From: Burkholderia glumae LMG 2196 = ATCC 33617 | Lineage (GTDB): Bacteria > Pseudomonadota > Gammaproteobacteria > Burkholderiales > Burkholderiaceae | Reading direction: 5' to 3' | Assembly (NCBI RefSeq): GCF_000960995.1 | Contig: NZ_CP009434.1 | Span: 992,001 to 1,056,000 of the forward strand | Length of the DNA stretch: 64,000 bases | Program-made: the position numbers and the translations under genes | Notes under the pieces: generated by a model | Told to the model about the DNA's origin: nothing | Database searches by the model: none | Seen by the model: the letters and a program-made list of their open reading frames with translations, nothing else | Part shown: positions 49,643-57,705 of the stretch, piece by piece | How positions within the stretch are numbered: the stretch's first letter is position 1 | Layout of the letters: the number at the start of each line of letters is the position of its first letter

Positions 49643-50275
49643 TTATTTGGCGTCGTTGTAGACGGTGGCGCGCGACACGCCGAGATGTTGCGCGATCACT
49701 TCCATGGCGCGACGCACTTCCAGATAGCCCTCGGCGCGCAGCGCCTGCATCAGCTCGCGGCGCTGCTCGGTCTTCAGCGAGCGCGGCGTGGTCGCGAGCG
49801 TCATCGCGAAGCGGTCGATCCGCTCGCGGATCGCGTCGGCGTTGGCCGGGTCGAGCGTCTCGCCGAGCTGGTCCGGCCCGGTCTGGCAGAACTGGTTCAG
49901 CAGGCCCTGGATGCCGCGGAACAGCGTGACGTCGACGTTCAGGCACAGCGCGGCGACATAGTCGCCATTGGCGTCCTTGATGCCGATCGAGGCGCTTTTC
50001 GCGGGCCGCCCGTCCGCGAAGCGGTTCGCGTAGTTCGTCAGCAGCGGGGGGTAATCGCTGTCGGCGATGCGCGCGAGGCCGAGTTCGGTGGTCGGATCGC
50101 CCACCGCGCGGCCCGACAGGTTATTGTGGATCGCGATGATCGAGTTCTCGGGAGTGCGCAGGTCGTGTACCACCACCTCGGTGAACGGCGCGAACATCTC
50201 GCCGAGCCCTTGCGCGATGGTGCGGACCTGCTCGATCAGCGAGGCCTGTTCCGACACGGAAGTCTTTCGGGGCAT
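49643..50275 (-). CDS. YheO-like PAS/HTH transcriptional regulator
   Basis: A 210-residue regulator. The N-terminal YheO-like PAS domain (VVVHDLRTPENSIIAIHNNLSGR, in parts; KSASIGIKDANGDYVAALCLNVD) is followed by a C-terminal helix-turn-helix (MEVIAQHLGVSRATVYNDAK). The family includes regulators of amino-acid catabolism. Divergent from a lysine-type permease over 217 bases, it probably controls that gene. Ligand unknown. Confidence 0.85.
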   Translation of the reverse strand: MPRKTSVSEQASLIEQVRTIAQGLGEMFAPFTEVVVHDLRTPENSIIAIHNNLSGRAVGDPTTELGLARIADSDYPPLLTNYANRFADGRPAKSASIGIKDANGDYVAALCLNVDVTLFRGIQGLLNQFCQTGPDQLGETLDPANADAIRERIDRFAMTLATTPRSLKTEQRRELMQALRAEGYLEVRRAMEVIAQHLGVSRATVYNDAK

Positions 50276-50492
50276 ATTGGACGTTTTATCCGGAATTTGA
50301 CGGTATTGTAACCACCGCCCGGGATTGCCTCGCGCGCCGCGCGCGCCAGGCGCAGCGGGGCGGCGGGCGAGTCGGGTAGAATCCGGGCTGCGCGCCAGAC
50401 GCGCCGGCACCGGTTCGCGGTCACGCCGCCCGACCCGGGCGGCCCACGGCACGCGCGACCGATGCCGCCAGCCCGCCCTCAGCCCGTCCGTC

Positions 50493-52028
50493 ATGTCATT
50501 ACAAGATCCGAATTCCGAGCACACCGCCACCGCTTCTCCGCACCTCAAGCGCAGCCTCAAGGCCCGCCATCTGACGATGATCGCGATCGGCGGCTCGATC
50601 GGCACGGGCCTGTTCGTGGCCTCGGGCGCATCGATCTCGCAGGCCGGCCCCGGCGGCGCGATGCTCGCCTATCTGCTGATCGGCCTGATGGTCTACTGCC
50701 TGATGACGAGCCTCGGCGAGATGGCCGCGTTCATGCCGGTGTCCGGCTCGTTCGCCACCTACGGCGCCAAATACGTCGAGGAGGGATTCGGCTTCGCGCT
50801 CGGCTGGAACTACTGGTACAACTGGGCCGTGACGATCGCGGTGGAACTGGTGGCCGCGCAGCTCGTGATGGGCTACTGGTTTCCGCACGTACCCGGCGTG
50901 TGGTGGAGCGCGGCGTTTCTCGCCGTGATGTTCCTGCTCAACGCGCTGACCGTGCGCGGCTTCGGCGAGGCCGAATACTGGTTCGCGCTGATCAAGGTGG
51001 TGACCGTGGTGGCGTTCATCGGCATCGGCCTGCTGATGATCTTCGGCATCCTCACGGGTGGCCCGACGCCGGCGTGGCGCAACTTCACGGTCGGCGACGC
51101 ACCGTTCGCGGGCGGCCTGCCGGCCATGATGGGGGTGGCGATGATCGCCGGCTTCTCGTTCCAGGGCACCGAGCTGATCGGTATCGCCGCCGGCGAATCG
51201 GAGAACCCGCACACCACGATTCCGCGCGCGGTGCGGCAGGTGTTCTGGCGCATCCTGCTGTTCTACGTGCTGGCGATCTTCGTGATCGGCATGCTGGTGC
51301 CGTACACCGATCCGAGCCTGCTCAAGAGCGACGTGACCGACGTGGGCGTGAGCCCGTTTGCGCTGGTGTTCCGCCATGCCGGCCTCGCGTTCGCGGCCGG
51401 CGTGATGAACGCGGTGATCCTCACGGCGGTGCTGTCGGCCGGCAATTCGGGCATGTACGCGTCCACGCGGATGCTCTACGACCTCGCCAGGGAAGGCCGC
51501 GCGCCGCGCGTCTTCGCCCGGCTCTCGAAGGGCGGCGTGCCGCGCAACGCCCTGATCGCGACCACGGCGGTGGGCGCGCTTTGCTTCCTGTCGTCGCGGT
51601 TCGGCGACAAGACCGTCTACCTGTGGCTCCTGAACACCTCGGGCATGACGGGCTTCATCGCCTGGCTCGGCATCGCGGTCAGCCACTACCGGTTTCGGCG
51701 CGGCTTCGTGAAGCAGGGCTTCGCGCTGTCGCGGCTGCCGTATCGCTCGCGCCTGTTTCCCTACGGGCCGATCTTCGCGTTCGTGCTCTGCCTGGTGATC
51801 GCGCTGGGGCAGGACTACCAGGCATTCCTCTCGAACCGGATCGACTGGGTCGGCGTGCTGGCCACCTACATCGGCATCCCGCTGTTCCTGGTCGTCTGGC
51901 TCGGTTATCGCGTCACGCATCGCGGCAGCCGCCTGGTGCGCTACGAGGACATGGAAATCGCGCCGTGGCTCGACGACGACACGCGCCGCGAGGCACGCCA
52001 GATCAAGCAGCAAGCGGAGACGGCGTGA
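50493..52028 (+). CDS. amino acid permease, LysP-like (APC family)
   Basis: A 511-residue amino-acid/polyamine/cation transporter with about twelve membrane segments. The first has the signature MIAIGGSIGTGLFVASG, and GFSFQGTELIGIAAGESENP is the helix-6 motif of lysine-specific permease LysP. The start is MSLQDPN. It would import a basic amino acid, most likely lysine, with protons. The divergent YheO-like regulator probably controls it. Confidence 0.87.
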   Translation: MSLQDPNSEHTATASPHLKRSLKARHLTMIAIGGSIGTGLFVASGASISQAGPGGAMLAYLLIGLMVYCLMTSLGEMAAFMPVSGSFATYGAKYVEEGFGFALGWNYWYNWAVTIAVELVAAQLVMGYWFPHVPGVWWSAAFLAVMFLLNALTVRGFGEAEYWFALIKVVTVVAFIGIGLLMIFGILTGGPTPAWRNFTVGDAPFAGGLPAMMGVAMIAGFSFQGTELIGIAAGESENPHTTIPRAVRQVFWRILLFYVLAIFVIGMLVPYTDPSLLKSDVTDVGVSPFALVFRHAGLAFAAGVMNAVILTAVLSAGNSGMYASTRMLYDLAREGRAPRVFARLSKGGVPRNALIATTAVGALCFLSSRFGDKTVYLWLLNTSGMTGFIAWLGIAVSHYRFRRGFVKQGFALSRLPYRSRLFPYGPIFAFVLCLVIALGQDYQAFLSNRIDWVGVLATYIGIPLFLVVWLGYRVTHRGSRLVRYEDMEIAPWLDDDTRREARQIKQQAETA

Positions 52029-52239
52029 GCGCCGTCGCGCTGCCCGGCCCGCTGCGGCGGCCGCGCAGCGCGTGCGGGACGTGACCCCTGGCCTGGCCCG
52101 GAGCCGGCCGATCGCCCCGGTTTTCCCGAGCGCCTTCGTTGCGCCGCGTAGGCGGCAGTTCTGGGCCGGCGTCGTCGTGCCCGATTTCGAGGGCGGCACG
52201 GCGCGGGGCCTGGAACGGCGCGATCGTACCCTTGAAGGG

Positions 52240-52269
52240 TAGACGTTTTCGCGGAACCTCCTTTATACT
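52240..52269 (+). promoter_or_regulatory. probable promoter of the ABC importer operon
   Basis: TAGACG-N18-TATACT matches the sigma-70 consensus at four of six and five of six positions. It stands just upstream of the structured leader and about 390 bases before the first start codon. Confidence 0.5.
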
Positions 52270-52286
52270 ACCGCGCATGTCGCCGA

Positions 52287-52404
52287 CTTTTCCGGTGAGT
52301 TGCACGCCGATGCGTGCATGATCGCCGCAACCGGAAAGCCGGTTCAAGTACCCCGTCAACCGGAGCAACCTGCTCCTGCGGCATGGGCCTGACCATGCAC
52401 CGCA
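52287..52404 (+). other. structured leader RNA with five stem-loops, candidate cis-regulatory RNA
   Basis: Successive complementary segments: TTTCCGGT 52289-52296 with ACCGGAAA 52330-52337, enclosing TGCACGC 52301-52307 / GCGTGCA 52312-52318 (four-base loop). Then come CCGGTT 52339-52344 / AACCGG 52358-52363, GGAGCA 52362-52367 / TGCTCC 52371-52376, and GCATGG 52381-52386 / CCATGC 52393-52398 extended by TGCG/CGCA. It matches no riboswitch class I know. Position after a promoter and before a transport operon suggests regulation. Confidence 0.4.
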
Positions 52405-52658
52405 TCCTTGCCGTCCTCGGGCGGCGCCTGGCCTGGGCGACGCACGCGCGTCGTGCTGGCTGAACATGACAATCGAACGAGCGCGCTGGCGTTCGAGCAG
52501 GGCTTCGGCCCCGCGCCTGGCCGGCCGGACGCGCTGCCGTTTTTGTCGGTTCGATCCCGGCCTGCCCGGGATCCGTACCTTCCCATTCGCGACGCCTCAC
52601 GGCGTTCCCGCGGCGTGTGGCGGTCCGCATGCGCCGCTCCGATAAGGAGGCACTTTTC

Positions 52659-53375
52659 ATGACTCGACGCACTGTCCGTATCGCGGGCAGCCTGTTGCTG
52701 GCCATCATCGTGTTGGGCTGGATCGCGCAGGCGATCGGCGCGGACACATGGCGGCAATACTCGGGCGACCTCGTCTACTACACCGGCCGGCACCTGATGC
52801 TGGTGGGCTATTCGATGGCGCTCGCGATCCTGGTGGGCATTCCGGCCGGCGTCGCGCTGAGCCGGCCGTCCGCCGCGCGCCATGCCGAGCGCTTCATGCA
52901 GGTGTTCAACATCGGCAACACGGTGCCCTCGCTCGCGGTGCTCGCGATCGCGCTGGGCATCTTCGGCATCGGCGAGGCGCCCGCGATCGTCGCGCTGTTC
53001 CTCGCCTCGCTGCTGCCGATCACGCGCAACGCCTACGAGGGCATGCGCAACGTGCCCGCGGCGCTGCGCGAGGCGGCGCGCGGCATCGGCATGACGCCGT
53101 GGCAATCGCTGGTGCGCGTCGAACTGCCGAATGCGCTGCCGATCATCATCGGCGGCGTGCGCACCGCGCTGGCGATCAATGTCGGCACCGCGCCGCTCGC
53201 CTACCTGATCGGTGCCGACAGCCTCGGCACGCTGATCTTCCCCGGCATCTATCTCGACAACCAGCAGATGCTGCTGCTCGGCGCCGCCGCCACGGCGGTG
53301 CTCGCGCTGCTGCTCGACGGCATCGTCGCGGCCGGCAGCCGCCACGTGCTGGCCCGCAATGGAGGTGCCGCATGA
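52659..53375 (+). CDS. quaternary-amine ABC importer permease
   Basis: A 238-residue binding-protein-dependent permease of the OpuB/YehW type, with about six membrane segments and the EAA loop EAARGIGMTPWQSLVRVELPNALP (in parts). Start 52659 is preceded by AAGGAGG with an 8-base spacing. First of four genes; its stop overlaps the binding-protein start as ATGA. With the second permease it forms the channel for betaine, choline or a similar compound. Confidence 0.9.
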   Translation: MTRRTVRIAGSLLLAIIVLGWIAQAIGADTWRQYSGDLVYYTGRHLMLVGYSMALAILVGIPAGVALSRPSAARHAERFMQVFNIGNTVPSLAVLAIALGIFGIGEAPAIVALFLASLLPITRNAYEGMRNVPAALREAARGIGMTPWQSLVRVELPNALPIIIGGVRTALAINVGTAPLAYLIGADSLGTLIFPGIYLDNQQMLLLGAAATAVLALLLDGIVAAGSRHVLARNGGAA

Positions 53376-54334
53376 GCGTCGCGCAATTCGCCCGCGCCGT
53401 CCGGGCTGCCGGTGCCGCGCTGGCACGCCGCTGCGCGGCCGCCGTCGCGCTGGTGCCGATCGTCTCGCTGGCCTCGTTCGGCGCGCTCGCCACTGCGCCG
53501 GCTGCGGCGCAGTCCTTGACGGTGGGCGGCAAGAACTTCACCGAGCAGTACGTGCTGGCCGAGATCACCTCGCAATACCTGCGCTCGCGCGGCTACACCA
53601 TCGAAACCCGCACGGGCCTCGGCAGCGTGCTGCTGCGCAGCGCGTTCGTGAACGGCCAGATCGACCTGATGTGGGATTACACGGGCACCGCCGCCCTCGT
53701 CTACGACAAGATCAAGGACAAGCTCTCGCCCGACGAGATGTACCGGCGCGTGAAGGAGATCGACGCCAGGCGGGGGCTGGTGTGGCTCGACGCGTCCCCG
53801 CTCAACAACACCTACGCGCTGGCGCTGCCCGCCGAGGCCGCGAAGCGGACCGGCATCCGCACCATCTCGCAGCTGGCCGCGAAGATCGCGAGCGACCCCA
53901 AGGGAACGCGCCACACGTTCGGGATGGACGCGGAATTCGCCAATCGCCCCGACGGCCTGAAGCCGCTGGAAGCCGCCTATCATCTGCAATTCCGCCGCTC
54001 GGAGATCCGCCAGATGGATGCCGGGCTGGTCTACACGGCGCTGCACAACGACCAGCTGACGATCGGCCTCGTCTACACCACGGACGGCCGCGTGCGCGGC
54101 TTCGGCATCGTGCCGCTCGAGGACGACCTGCACTTTTTCCCGCCCTACAACGCCACGCCGGTGGTGCGCGCGGAGGTGCTCCAGCGCAATCCGAAGCTCG
54201 CCGCGCAGCTCAACGCGCTGTCGGCCGCGCTCAACAACGACGTGATGCTGGACATGAACAAGCGGGTGGATATCGACGGCGCCTCGGTGCAGCAGGTGGC
54301 GGCCGATTTCCTGCGCACGCATCCGTTACCGTGA
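53372..54334 (+). CDS. quaternary-amine ABC importer substrate-binding protein
   Basis: A 320-residue periplasmic binding protein of the OpuAC/ProX-like family. An N-terminal signal (Ala/Val-rich, residues 12-46, ending AAAQ) precedes the classic start LTVGGKNFTEQYVLAE, and DLMWDYTGTAAL is the hinge motif of the glycine-betaine/choline group. Aromatic residues around these motifs usually cage the trimethylammonium head. The exact ligand is unknown. Overlaps the first permease by four bases. Confidence 0.9.
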   Translation: MSVAQFARAVRAAGAALARRCAAAVALVPIVSLASFGALATAPAAAQSLTVGGKNFTEQYVLAEITSQYLRSRGYTIETRTGLGSVLLRSAFVNGQIDLMWDYTGTAALVYDKIKDKLSPDEMYRRVKEIDARRGLVWLDASPLNNTYALALPAEAAKRTGIRTISQLAAKIASDPKGTRHTFGMDAEFANRPDGLKPLEAAYHLQFRRSEIRQMDAGLVYTALHNDQLTIGLVYTTDGRVRGFGIVPLEDDLHFFPPYNATPVVRAEVLQRNPKLAAQLNALSAALNNDVMLDMNKRVDIDGASVQQVAADFLRTHPLP

Positions 54335-54347
54335 CCGGGAGACGACC

Positions 54348-55001
54348 ATGACCGTCCAAGCCTATCTGGCCGCCAACTGGCCCGAACTGCTCCAGCTCAC
54401 GCTGCAGCACATCTATCTCGTCGGCATCGCGGTGGGCTGTGCGATCGTCGCCGGCGTGCCGCTCGGCATCGTGATCAGCCGCCACGAATGGCTCGCGCCG
54501 CCGCTGCTCGGCATCGCCACCGTGATCCTCACGCTGCCCTCGATCGCGCTGTTCGGCCTGATGATCCCGATCTTCTCCCGCTTCGGGCAGGGCATCGGCG
54601 CGGTGCCCGCGATCACCGCCGTGTTCCTGTATTCGCTGCTGCCGATCATGCGCAACACCTATCTGGCGCTGCGCAACGTCGACGCCGGCATCAAGGAGGC
54701 GGGCATCGGCATCGGCATGACCTCGTGGCAGCGGCTGCGGCTCGTGGAGCTGCCGCTCGCGGTGCCGGTGATCCTCGGCGGCGTGCGCACGGCGGTGGTG
54801 ATGAACATCGGCGTGATGACCATCGCGGCCGTGATCGGCGCGGGCGGCCTCGGCTCGCTGATCGTCCGCGCGATCGGCCAGAGCAGCATGATGAAGCTGC
54901 TGGTGGGCGCGGTGCTCGTGAGCGTGCTCGCGATCGTCGCGGATCTGCTGCTGCAGGCGCTGCAGCGCGCATTGACACCGAAGGGAGTGCAGAAGACATG
55001 A
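54348..55001 (+). CDS. quaternary-amine ABC importer second permease
   Basis: A 217-residue permease paralogous to the first in the operon. It has six hydrophobic segments and an EAA loop, EAGIGIGMTSWQRLRLVELPLAVP (in parts). It has no N-terminal extension, as is usual for OpuBD-type partners. It overlaps the ATPase gene by ATGA (54998-55001). Confidence 0.9.
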   Translation: MTVQAYLAANWPELLQLTLQHIYLVGIAVGCAIVAGVPLGIVISRHEWLAPPLLGIATVILTLPSIALFGLMIPIFSRFGQGIGAVPAITAVFLYSLLPIMRNTYLALRNVDAGIKEAGIGIGMTSWQRLRLVELPLAVPVILGGVRTAVVMNIGVMTIAAVIGAGGLGSLIVRAIGQSSMMKLLVGAVLVSVLAIVADLLLQALQRALTPKGVQKT

Positions 55002-56149
55002 TCGAACTCGACCAACTGACGAAGAGCTTCGCGCAGAAGGACGGCCAGCCGGTGCGCGCCGTCGATTCCGTGAGCCTGACGGTGCCGGAAGGCGAAATCT
55101 GCGTGTTCCTCGGCCCCTCCGGCTGCGGCAAGACCACCACGCTGAAGATGATCAACCGGCTGATCACGCCGAGCTCGGGGCGCGTGCTGATCGGCGGCGA
55201 GGACACCGCGAGCCTGAACGAAGTGGACCTGCGCCGCCGCATCGGCTACGTGATCCAGCAGATCGGCCTGTTCCCGAACATGACGATCGAGGAGAACATC
55301 ACGGTGGTGCCGCGCCTGCTCGGCTGGGACAAGCAGCGCTGCAAGGCGCGCGCGAGCGAGCTGATGTCGATGGTGGCGCTCGACCCGAAGCTGTACCTGA
55401 AGCGCTACCCGCGCGAGCTGTCGGGCGGCCAGCAGCAGCGCATCGGCGTGGTGCGCGCGCTGGCGGCCGACCCGCCGGTGCTGCTGATGGACGAGCCGTT
55501 CGGCGCGGTCGATCCGATCAACCGCGAATCGATTCAGAACGAGTTCTTCCAGATGCAGCGGCAGCTGAAGAAGACCGTGATCATGGTGAGCCACGACATC
55601 GACGAGGCGATCAAGCTCGGCGACCGCGTGGCCGTGTTCCGGCGCGGCAAGCTGGTGCAGTACGACCATCCCGACACGCTGCTCGCGCATCCGCGCGACG
55701 AGTTCGTGGGCCAGTTCGTGGGCCAGGACAGCACGCTCAAGCGCCTGCTGCTCGTGAAGGCCGGCGACGCGGCCGCGCAGCCGCCCACCGCGCGCGCCGA
55801 CACGCCGCTCGCCGAGGCGTTCTCGATCATGGACGACAACGACAGCCGCTACCTGACCGTGGTGGACGACACGCGGCACGCGCTCGGCTTCGTCGCGCGG
55901 CGCGCCGCGCGCGGCGCCGCGGGTACCTGCGGCGAGCGGCTCAGCGCGTTTCCGGCCACCGTTTCGGCGGAGGACAACCTGCGGATCGTGCTGTCGAAGA
56001 TGTACCAGTACCGCTCGTCGTGGATGCCGGTGCTCGACGCGGACGGCGCTTATCTCGGCGAGGTCACGCAGGATTCGATCGCCGACTACCTGAGCTCGGG
56101 CCGTTCGCGCCAGCAGACCGGCCAGCCGCCGCGCGTCGTGGCGGCGTGA
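54998..56149 (+). CDS. quaternary-amine ABC importer ATPase with C-terminal CBS domains
   Basis: A 383-residue ATPase of the OpuA/OpuC type. Walker A GPSGCGKTT is near residue 40, the signature LSGGQQQR near 145, Walker B VLLMDEPFGAVD near 165, and the switch His in VSHDIDEA. The last roughly 110 residues are a CBS pair, which in homologues senses ionic strength. Last gene of the operon; it energises uptake. Confidence 0.93.
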   Translation: MIELDQLTKSFAQKDGQPVRAVDSVSLTVPEGEICVFLGPSGCGKTTTLKMINRLITPSSGRVLIGGEDTASLNEVDLRRRIGYVIQQIGLFPNMTIEENITVVPRLLGWDKQRCKARASELMSMVALDPKLYLKRYPRELSGGQQQRIGVVRALAADPPVLLMDEPFGAVDPINRESIQNEFFQMQRQLKKTVIMVSHDIDEAIKLGDRVAVFRRGKLVQYDHPDTLLAHPRDEFVGQFVGQDSTLKRLLLVKAGDAAAQPPTARADTPLAEAFSIMDDNDSRYLTVVDDTRHALGFVARRAARGAAGTCGERLSAFPATVSAEDNLRIVLSKMYQYRSSWMPVLDADGAYLGEVTQDSIADYLSSGRSRQQTGQPPRVVAA

Positions 56150-56188
56150 GCGCCGCCGCCCGCGCCGGGCGGTCCAGCGCGGCGCGCC

Positions 56189-56374
56189 TCAGTGCGGCGC
56201 GTTGGCCAGCCGCAGCAGGGCCAGCAGTTCGTCGACGCTGAAGCGGCCGTCGAGCGTGATGCGGCCGCCTACCCAGTTGGGGCGGTTGTGCGCCGCGTCC
56301 CAGTCGATCCAGCCCGGCGCGCCGCGCAGGATGGCGGCAGCGCTTTGCTGCGAGGTGCGTTCGTTGTCCGACAT
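56189..56374 (-). CDS. small hypothetical protein (61 residues)
   Basis: A compact 61-residue protein (MSDNERTSQQSAAAIL..., then GWIDWDAAHNRPNWVGGRI and FSVDELLALLRLANA). It has a Trp-rich centre and a helical C-terminus, and composition unlike a shadow frame. No family recognised. It lies between the ABC operon and an AraC regulator, reading minus. Confidence 0.5.
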   Translation of the reverse strand: MSDNERTSQQSAAAILRGAPGWIDWDAAHNRPNWVGGRITLDGRFSVDELLALLRLANAPH

Positions 56375-56545
56375 CGAGATTCGATTCCTTGTGGGTGCCG
56401 CGCGTCGATCGGATCGGCCGGCGCGACGCGCGTGGGGCGGAGTAGGGCCGGCCGACGCAGGCAAGTGATTGTCGGCCGTGCGGCGGCGTCTGGGTATCGG
56501 AATGGCTGGAGATGGTGCCGGTTTCCGCTCTGCCGGCGTGCGGCC

Positions 56546-57586
56546 TCAGGCGCCGTGCCGGTAGGCGCTCGGCGTCATGCCGGCCCACTTGCGGAAGGCG
56601 CGCGTGAAGTTTGCCGGATCGCTGAACTGCAGGCGCGCGGCGATCGTCTTCAGGTCGAGGTCGGAGGCGCGCAGCAACTGCCGCGCATCGCGGTGGCGCG
56701 CCTCGTCGAGCAGGGCGCGATAGCCGGCGCCGGCCTCGTCGAGCCGGCGCCGCAGCGTGCGCGTGGAGACGTGCAGGCGGCGCGCGAGCGCGTCCGGGGC
56801 CGGATAGCCGTCGGCGCCGAGCACCAGCTCCGCGCGCACGCGCTCGACCCAATCGCCCTCGTCGTGGCGCACCGCCGCGTAGTCGCGCTCGACCTGCGCG
56901 AGCGCCTGGCGGTGCGCGATCTCGTCGGCGATCGCGAGCGGCCAGTCGAGCGCCTCGCGCCCCACCCACAGCGCATGCGCGTCGCAATCGAAGCGCACCG
57001 GCGGCAGGCGTTCGCGATAGCGCGCGAACCAGGGCGGCTGCGGCCACGCGAAGCGCAGCTCGAGCGGTGGCGGCCCGTCGGTTGCGCGTGGGCCGAGCAG
57101 CAGCGGCAGGCTCTGCGCGAGGCCGGTCAGCACGAACTCGAACAGGGTGTGATGGCGCAGCACCGGGCTTGCCTGCAGGCCGGCGAGCGTCAGCGTCGCG
57201 CCGTCGCCGTGCTCGGCGTAGGTCAGCGTGTATTGCCGGTTGCGGGTGCGGAAATAGCGAGCGTTGACGGCCAACGCGGTGCGCAGGTCGGGCGCGGTCA
57301 GCGCGGCATAGCCGAGGAAGCCGTGCGCCGACGGCCGCAGCCGCAGCCCGAGCTCGAAGCCGAGCCCGGCGTCGCCGCTCAGGCGGATCGCGTTCAGCAC
57401 CAGCCGCGCCCATTGCGACGGCGCGATCCGCGCGTCGGGCTGCGCCAGCACCTCGTCGCGCAGGCCGGTGCCGGCGCGCACCTCGCGCGCGTCGAGCCCG
57501 CGTTCCTCGAACACCTGCAGCAGCAGGCGCGGGTAGGCGACCGGGATCGTCGGCCGCCGCAGCCCGAGGCCGTCCTTGTTTCCCAT
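56546..57586 (-). CDS. AraC-family transcriptional regulator
   Basis: A 346-residue regulator with an N-terminal arabinose-binding-like (PF12625 type) domain. The C-terminal AraC helix-turn-helix pair is at about residues 245-340 (PDALARRLHVSTRTLRRRLDEAG, then TIAARLQFSDPANFTRAFRKWAGMTPSAYR, in parts). The Met of MGNKDG (57586) is used; 12 more residues upstream are possible. Divergent from fadH over 119 bases, so a fatty-acid-derived inducer is plausible but inferred. Confidence 0.88.
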   Translation of the reverse strand: MGNKDGLGLRRPTIPVAYPRLLLQVFEERGLDAREVRAGTGLRDEVLAQPDARIAPSQWARLVLNAIRLSGDAGLGFELGLRLRPSAHGFLGYAALTAPDLRTALAVNARYFRTRNRQYTLTYAEHGDGATLTLAGLQASPVLRHHTLFEFVLTGLAQSLPLLLGPRATDGPPPLELRFAWPQPPWFARYRERLPPVRFDCDAHALWVGREALDWPLAIADEIAHRQALAQVERDYAAVRHDEGDWVERVRAELVLGADGYPAPDALARRLHVSTRTLRRRLDEAGAGYRALLDEARHRDARQLLRASDLDLKTIAARLQFSDPANFTRAFRKWAGMTPSAYRHGA

Positions 57587-57705
57587 GCCGGTCACCACGT
57601 CGATTTTGGCCACGAATGACAAGCATTATGGCTGTTTGACCCCTCACGCTCAAGGCGCCGCGCGCCTACGATCGGCGGATCACAAAAAAGAGACGCCCCG
57701 CCATC

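Larger units (their letters stand above)
52029..52658. other. long leader/intergenic region before the quaternary-amine ABC operon
   Basis: These 630 bases contain a plausible promoter (TAGACG 52240-52245, TATACT 52264-52269, 18-base spacer) and then a cluster of stem-loops at 52287-52404. The final 250 bases are very GC-rich and unstructured to my eye. AAGGAGG at 52644-52650 is the ribosome site of the first ABC gene. Confidence 0.55.

Noticed and set aside
52408..52662. 84-codon frame ending in ATGA with the first ABC permease
   Set aside because: The start would be TTG without a ribosome site, the composition is shadow-like, and the permease has its own strong AAGGAGG.
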